Shown: positions 57,718 to 64,000 of the stretch, in pieces
Layout of the letters: each line of letters opens with the position of its first letter
Position numbering within the stretch: position 1 is the first letter of the stretch
From: Boswellia sacra
Lineage: Eukaryota; Streptophyta; Magnoliopsida; Sapindales; Burseraceae
Assembly: GCA_013180625.2 (NCBI GenBank)
Contig: SNVD02014502.1
Location: 434,001-498,000 of the forward strand
Length of the DNA stretch: 64,000 nucleotides
Direction: 5' to 3'
The notes under the pieces: model-generated
Told to the model about the DNA's origin: nothing
What the model saw: only the letters and a program-made list of their open reading frames with translations
The model's database searches: none
Position numbers and translations under genes: made by a program

Positions 57718-57814
57718 TACCCCTAACTATAGATTCGTTGACATTTTCAAAATTATCCATTTTAAGTTTTTTTTACCTAAATACCCCTAAGAAAAGAAAA
57801 TTAGTTGAAGGAAA

Positions 57815-57885
57815 TGCAATGGAGGGATTCGAACCCCAAACTCCAACCTATCACAAACACTTCTAACCACTAGGCCAAACAACTT
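57815..57885 (-). other. tRNA-like/SINE-like segment
   Basis: On the minus strand an A-box tggcctagtgg (57,868-57,878) precedes a B-box gggttcgaatccc (57,824-57,837). No complete cloverleaf was identified. Confidence 0.45.
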
Positions 57886-59250
57886 TTTTAGCACTAAAAG
57901 AACAAAAATATATTTAAATAATAGAGTTTCTTATTATACTTCATTAATTTATTTTTGTTTATGGTGAGTAGAGAAACCATAAATTTATTAATTTGTTTTT
58001 GTTTAATTTTTTTTAATCTAAATGTATTAATTTATTTTTGTTTCATAATTATTTTAATCTATTTTAATTTTTACTTTAAGTTATTAATTCTTACTAATAA
58101 ATTTATCAATTTATTTTAAAAAATTGATTAAAACTTATAATTAATTTTAATCATTTATAAATTGAATAAGAGGAACAATAAATTTATCAATTTATTTTTG
58201 TTTAATGTTTTATCTAAATTTATTAATTTATTTTTCTTTAATTTCTATTTTAATATAAATTTATTAATTTATTTTTTAATTTATATATTTTTATTTATTA
58301 ATTCTTATTAATAAATTTATTCATTTATTTTTTTATATTTATTTTAATATTTTAATATTTTTATTTATTAATTGATTTTAATAAATTAATTAAAATTTAT
58401 AATTAATTTTAATCAATTATAAATCGAATAAGAGGAACTGTAGATTTATTAATTTATTTTTTCAATTTTTATTTTAATTTATTAATTCTTATTAATAAAT
58501 TTATTAATGTATTTTAATAAATTAATTAAAATATATAAATAATTTTAATCAATTATAAATTGAATAATTAATAATTGATTAAGCATTAAGGGAGCTTAAA
58601 TATATATTGTTGTTACTTTTAAACATTTATATCTTGTAGTCTGATGGTGGAACAAGCCTTTCAAGATTCTAGAGGTCTTGAGTTCAAGTAGCAACATTGT
58701 AGAATTTATTCTAACTCATACATAAATTGACTTTGCGTTGTTAAATGACTATTATGCCTCTCAACATAATTACATCAGTAAATATCGACGAAATCAAACC
58801 AAAACCTAGGGGTATCATCAAACCTAGGGGGTGTCTATGTGATTAAACCAACCTCTTTAATGTATAGCGCAAAGAAACCATACGAGAATCGATATCTAAA
58901 ACACAAGCAATAGGCCCATACAATCACATCATGATCATATGATGTAACATTTAAAAAATATATTGATTAGATTAAAAAAACAGAAAAAATAAGAAGATAA
59001 GCACTTATTTATTAAGAACAAAATTTATAAAATTATTTAATAAGAGGATAATACAAATTTTTTTTAATAATTTCTGAGCGCTTAAGATACTGCGTTTACG
59101 GCCCACGTTTTGTATGTGAAAACTTCACGCGTTCAAAATTGCAAAACCAATAAAAACAAAACAAAAAAATAAATAAACAAATAAAACCCCGAAAAAAAAA
59201 TCGAAAGAGAGTTCTGAAAATTGAAATCGAATTCATCTGAGAGAGATTGA

Positions 59251-61720
59251 ATGGAGGGGAAGATCAGTCAGTTCTTCGATTCCATCACCTCCTTCTTCGG
59301 TGGCGGAGATCAAATCCCTTGGTGCGACCGTGACATCATCGTCGTATGTTCTTCGTCTTCAAATCTCATTTTCTAATTAAATTTGTTTAATTTGGTTTTT
59401 TATGTTATTATTATTATGAATATATTTTTGTCTTTGGGATCTCACTTGCAAAATCTTGATTTATGCGATTGGCTTCACAGGGGTGCGAGAGAGAGGTTGC
59501 AGAAGCTGCTAATGGCGACTCCGAGAAGCTCAAGAGTGACAGCATCATGCGCTTATCCTGGGCTCTTGTTCACTCTCGACAAGCTGAAGATGTCCAGCGT
59601 GGCATCGCTATGCTTGAAGGTATACCAACTTTCTCACCTTTTTCTTCCTTCATAAATTACTTCCAATTAATTAACTCAAAAATTTTAATTTACAATACTT
59701 ATTAATTAGTGTCAAAGTTGAAAATTTAACTTAAAATAGCCTAATTACCCAAATTGCCTGGTGGAGAGAGTTGTGAGAGAGTTGTTGTATAATGAATGAT
59801 TTATAATGGAATTTTGGGATGTGGCTTGTGTTTGTTACTATTGTTAATTATTGCCTAGCACATTTATTAGTAGTCTGTTACATTTGTTTATGGATACATT
59901 TGTTTCATCGATCATAGTTTTGTTTCTTACTGTTTCAAGTTGAATGTAGCTTTAGTCTTTTGCTTTACTGCTTGCTTCACTTTTCTTTCTACTTACTTGG
60001 ACCGGTTATAGATATTTCAAAATACTGACGATTGGTTTGTAGGCTTTGTTTTTATTTTTTTGGTTAGAATTGTTAGATCAGAACCCCAAATCTGTAAGTT
60101 TAGTGGTTTATCAATATGATTTAGAGTCAAATGATCAAGAAATCTTACTCAAATCCTCTCATTGTGTCAACAAAAAAGATTAATAAATTGGTTATGTTTG
60201 GTCTACTTGTAAGAACACGAGGCATGTGAGACTCTGTCCTCGTGCAAATACATGTGAGGCCTTTGCATGCGGGTGTACTAGAGGTTCAATACTATTGGTA
60301 GACCTAAGTCTATAATTTTAAGTCGTTTCTTAGCATTGAAGTACTCCTCTGTCACCAATCTTCTCTGTCTCTCTCCCCAGTCACCTTCATTCTGCTCAAT
60401 TTGTGGCCTCTACTGATTGCCTTGTTCAGTTTCTTAGAAGATATCATTATTGATTTCCTTAATTGTTGTGTTTGAAAAAGTCTTTGCAATCTTAATTGGC
60501 TTCTGACACTCACAACCTTCGTGCATTACTCTTAAAGATTTTTTAACATGACCTTAAAATGTAGCGTCTCTAGTTCCTCTAACTTTCTTTATCTGTACTT
60601 CAACATTATCTGAACAATTGAGTGGAAAGTTTTCTATAGCTTGCTGGGATCAAATGCAGCCAGTTTAATGAAATTCACTTTGATTTGGCAACAATTACCA
60701 GAGTTTCTTTTTTCCTAAACAATCATTGTGCAATATTGACTCCGAACTATGTGGTGTCTGTGAACCACCATTCGTTACTTTCTTTTGCTCTGTCAGTTTA
60801 TTATGCAAACGCCAAATTGGCAACTATTAGTCTCACTAAGCTTTTAACCTGCTAGTAATCAGTTGGGCCCTCGGCTAATTTTTTGAGATTGAATAAAACT
60901 ATGTAATAAATTGTTGTCTTATAATTTTAGCTTGAATAATTAGATTGGTCCTCAATGTGCCACAAATAAAAAAGATTTTAGTTTTGAAAAGAAAGGATGA
61001 ATGAAAATTTGCGTTAATTTGAATACCTTGTGTGTATGTTTTGAAAATGAATCTCTTGCATGTTAATTAATTGTCATCTACTGTTTTTGTTTAATTTAAT
61101 AACCTTGGGTCAGCTTTTATAACATTGGGCCAACTTTTATATGGTGCCTTGCTTAGTTGCTTTGACTCAATAGCTTTATCTGTGATCTGCAATTTAACTG
61201 AAAAGCATTTCATTGCAGCATCATTAGCCAATAGTAGCCCACCTCTCCAACAGAGAGAGAAACTTTATCTTCTGGCTGTTGGATACTACAGAACCGGTGA
61301 ATATTCAAGGAGTCGGCAGCTTGTAGATCAATGTTTGGAGGTCTGTTTCTTATGTGTTCTTTTATTTATTTATTTATTGGACAGGAGGTTCTTTGAAATC
61401 TCATTGGTTGTCTCCAAATCACATGATACTGATTAAACGCTCTTAGGGTATTAACCTTTCTTCTAAAACTTCTTGCTTTCTAGATTGCACCTGATTGGAG
61501 GCAGGCTCTGGCCCTTAAGAAGACCATTGAAGATCGAATTGCCAAAGGTAAATAACTAGGAAATAGCTGAAGACATTTTCCTTCCATAGAAGCTTCACAC
61601 TAAAGGAATAATGTATCTATTTGTATGAATGCAGATGGTGTCATTGGAATTGGCATTACTGCAACTGCTGTGGGACTTTTAGCTGGCGGGATTGCTGCAG
61701 CATTGGCTCGCAAGAAATGA
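59251..61720 (+). CDS. FIS1: Mitochondrial/peroxisomal fission protein FIS1, five exons
   Basis: Exons 59251-59343, 59481-59619, 61219-61340, 61484-61547 and 61635-61720 have GT-AG borders and compatible phases and give 167 aa, the usual FIS1 length. FIS1 is a tail-anchored outer-membrane protein that takes part in dynamin-related division of mitochondria and peroxisomes. The cytosolic TPR-like bundle is seen in KLKSDSIMRLSWALVHSRQ and EDVQRGIAMLE (exon 2), then REKLYLLAVGYYRTGEYSRS (exon 3) and APDWRQALALKKTIEDRI (exon 4). The last exon gives the tail anchor IGIGITATAVGLLAGGIAAA followed by the basic end LARKK. The start MEGKISQFF is the first ATG after a purine-rich leader. No upstream regulatory feature is recognised. 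Confidence 0.95.
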
Positions 61721-64000
61721 CATCCCTCAGACCCTCAATCACCTATGTGCATAATAATAGCTTGCTTTTTATTTACTTCTCTGGATGGTTATCTAACTTT
61801 TTCCTCTTAAAAAAAGGGTGAATAATTGTTAAAAGTAAGAGTCAAATTTCTATGAAGTTGATGGTATTATTTTGGGCATTTACTGTGCAAAATACATCAT
61901 GTTGTCATGTAGTCATTATGTGAAATAAGTATCTTGTGTAATCTATCTAATTGGGTTGTCTTGCCATGAAGTCTTGGCCTTGTTGTGGATAATGGCACTT
62001 AGGAGGTTGGGCCAGCAATGATATTGCTGAGTTTATGTGATTTTGCAAATGCTATGTTCAAGTCTTTAACCAAATGGAGGGGTGCGCACTGAAGGAATTA
62101 ATGTAAGCCTTCCAAAATGTTTAGTTTAGTGAGTAGTCGCATTGTCAATTATACATGTCAAACCAAAAATTATTCAGGGAAAGTTGATCAAATTTCATGG
62201 TAGTGTGTTATTTAGATGAGGGTAGGCTGTTATTTCACAAAAACTTTTAGGCATGAAATTCTGATTATTCGTTAAATGGATTATGGAGGATTATGGATTA
62301 AAAAGGCTTGAATTATGTTTTCTTTGGTGTCTATGTATAATGGATCATGGGTTATAGAGGGTTGAAGTATGGGCAATGCTTCACATATAACTAAATTCTA
62401 TTATCAATTTTTTACAACCTGGATTGACATATTTTCACTGGAAGAGAAAAAAATAAAAAAAGAAGGGTATATATTTAGTAGAATTTTGATAATGTAAGCA
62501 GTTGATGATAGGATTTTGTTGTAGATTTGGTTGTAGATATAATATTGTTCTTGAATTATTGTTTTCGTCGATTGTTTTCTAATTATTTTCATGGATGATG
62601 ATCAATGGCAACTTGGTATTTAAAATATTTCTCTATATATTATTAAGGTGGTAAAGGATGATTCAAATAAAAATTCTTTGGAGATGTTGGAGGATAATTA
62701 AAATATAAGGTTAATTTCGAGAGTTAGTTTAATAGAAAAAAAAAAAAAATCATGGTTGTTTAAGATTTAGGGAACCGCTAGAATACATTAGCTGCAAATG
62801 CCCTAGAATGGCTTTGTATAACAAACCCAAACAAGGCCCAGGGTTATTTCAGAAAAAGTTAATATAATATATAATAATATTAAAATAAAATAATATAATA
62901 TATAATAAATTTAAAATTAATATAAAAAATAGCTATGTTATTGTTGAACATAAATAATATAACATGTAATTTTGTAAAAAAAAAGTTGATATATATAAGT
63001 TGTTTTTATTGTTTATTTTTAGTTAATAATAAAAAATACTATCGTTTTTTTTAGAAGTAACCAGAAGTTATAAATCTTTATAAAAAATAGTGTTTATATT
63101 ACTATTTATAGTAAATGTAAAAATTTAAAAATTAGAAAATTCATATAAAAGTTTATTTATAAACATATAAAAGTTACAATTCACATTAAAGATTAAAAAA
63201 ATAATTGCATTTGATACTTCCATTTTTTGTGTTAGCCAAAATTATTCATTTTTGTAAAATTAATCTTATACATTGCCATATAAAAGTGTAATTGGTATGT
63301 GAAAGTTGTAAAGGTTGTAAAAAAGTTGTAAATGTGTTACCGCTCTTCAGGTGAAAGGGAAAAAAATTCAAAATTTGAAATAAGTATATAAAAATTGTAA
63401 ACAATAGAGATGACAATGTAGTGTGTATATTACGTATGTATGTATGTATATACACATATATACAAACATATACATGTATACATATAGGGGCAGGATGAGT
63501 AGCCCATCTAAATTACGCTCTTTTTTATATTAATTTATATCCCTTAGATGTATATAGATTAATAGTTAGAATTTGATTATATGTCATATAAATATTAAGG
63601 CAATCATTGAATACACATATAATAAATAATAATTAAGTTGGATAATTAATGATCTTTTTCTCTCTCGAGTCTTCTTCCTCTTGTCTATACATTATCTCTC
63701 TTTTGTAATTTAGGTATAATTTAAATTATTCCTTAAACAATTTTGAAATAAAATAATCAATGAAAATATTATATTTAATCAATTTATATCTAACTTGTTC
63801 GTATGTAGATAATAAATTTTAATAAGGTAATGACTAGGGAAAAAAATTCAATTTAATCTCCACTCCAGTGCTATGCAGAATTGCCAGTTGAAATAATGAA
63901 AATCAAAGATGTTATCATGGAATTTCAATAAATCCAAAAATTGATTCTAGCTTTAAGGTTATAAAGAAGTTTGACAATTAGGAAAGAAACTCATGCATGC
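61721..64000. other. Intergenic region downstream of FIS1
   Basis: AT-rich and without gene signals. A likely MITE relic spans ~62,372-62,560 (ends gggcaatgcttcacatataac and, reversed, caagaacaatattatatctac). A tatgtatgtatgtata-type microsatellite lies at 63,430-63,485. Confidence 0.5.

Larger units (their letters stand above)
57299..58849. mobile_element. Long-TIR element (Mutator-like), about 1.55 kb, with nested elements
   Basis: The left terminus ggttaatcaaatagacaccc, continuing through taggttttagcttaatttcg, is mirrored at the right by reversed ggtttaatcacatagacacc and taggttttggtttgatttcg. The TIRs are thus at least ~55 bp. The target duplication is unclear. The interior holds a 260 bp MITE (57,458-57,717), a tRNA-like segment on the minus strand (57,815-57,880), a weaker one on the plus strand (~58,637-58,700), and ~600 bp of taaatttattaatttattt-type low-complexity repeats (57,930-58,560). 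Confidence 0.65.

Noticed and set aside
60000..61218. Separate gene within the second FIS1 intron
   Set aside because: No open frame or motif; splice phases on both sides agree with one intron.

Overview
This is a nuclear window from a flowering plant, most likely a eudicot. It has spliced genes with GT-AG introns, AT-rich intergenic DNA, plant-type Copia retrotransposons and several families of small inverted-repeat transposons. I cannot fix the species from sequence alone.

Layout. (1) Positions 1-487 are the right end of a Copia LTR that enters from the left edge. (2) Positions ~640-25,340 are a direct tandem duplication. Each unit reads, on the minus strand, P5CR 3' exon, intact DUF247 gene, broken DUF247 gene. 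Unit 1 (~1,100-17,405) holds a DUF247 pseudogene split by a 4.1 kb Copia element (1920-6008, TSD gctaa), intact DUF247-A (12,293-13,666) and an orphan copy of the last P5CR exon (16,529-16,711). Unit 2 (~17,453-25,340) holds a truncated DUF247 pseudogene, intact DUF247-B (21,326-22,723) and the 3' part of the real P5CR gene. The units differ by insertions whose empty sites can be read in the other copy: Copia, a 462 bp foldback element, a 1.13 kb Mutator-like element and small MITEs. (3) Positions 24,467-29,578 are a complete seven-exon pyrroline-5-carboxylate reductase gene (minus; 274 aa by my splice model). (4) Positions 32,722-33,756 are an intact two-exon SAM-dependent methyltransferase gene. 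Its duplicate at 42,096-51,490 is a pseudogene whose intron was hit by one Copia element, which was then hit by a second, complete Copia element (43,796-50,192, TSD gctgc). A further degraded Copia element lies between the two copies (34,592-~39,591). (5) Positions 51,500-59,200 are gene-poor, with MITEs, Mutator/hAT-like elements and tandem repeats. (6) Positions 59,251-61,720 are a complete five-exon FIS1-type mitochondrial/peroxisomal fission gene (plus; 167 aa). (7) Positions 61,721-64,000 are AT-rich intergenic DNA.

The intact host genes (P5CR, two DUF247 genes, methyltransferase, FIS1) do not form a pathway. The main story is structural: two local gene duplications and a layered record of transposon insertions that can be dated relative to them. 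I found no convincing novel enzymatic system. The most unusual items are the P5CR exon copied by the duplication breakpoint, the GC-rich foldback element, the RT-less Copia element with a cluster of ACGTCA motifs in its leader, and a gene-like segment inside a GGGCCAGTTTG-type inverted-repeat element.
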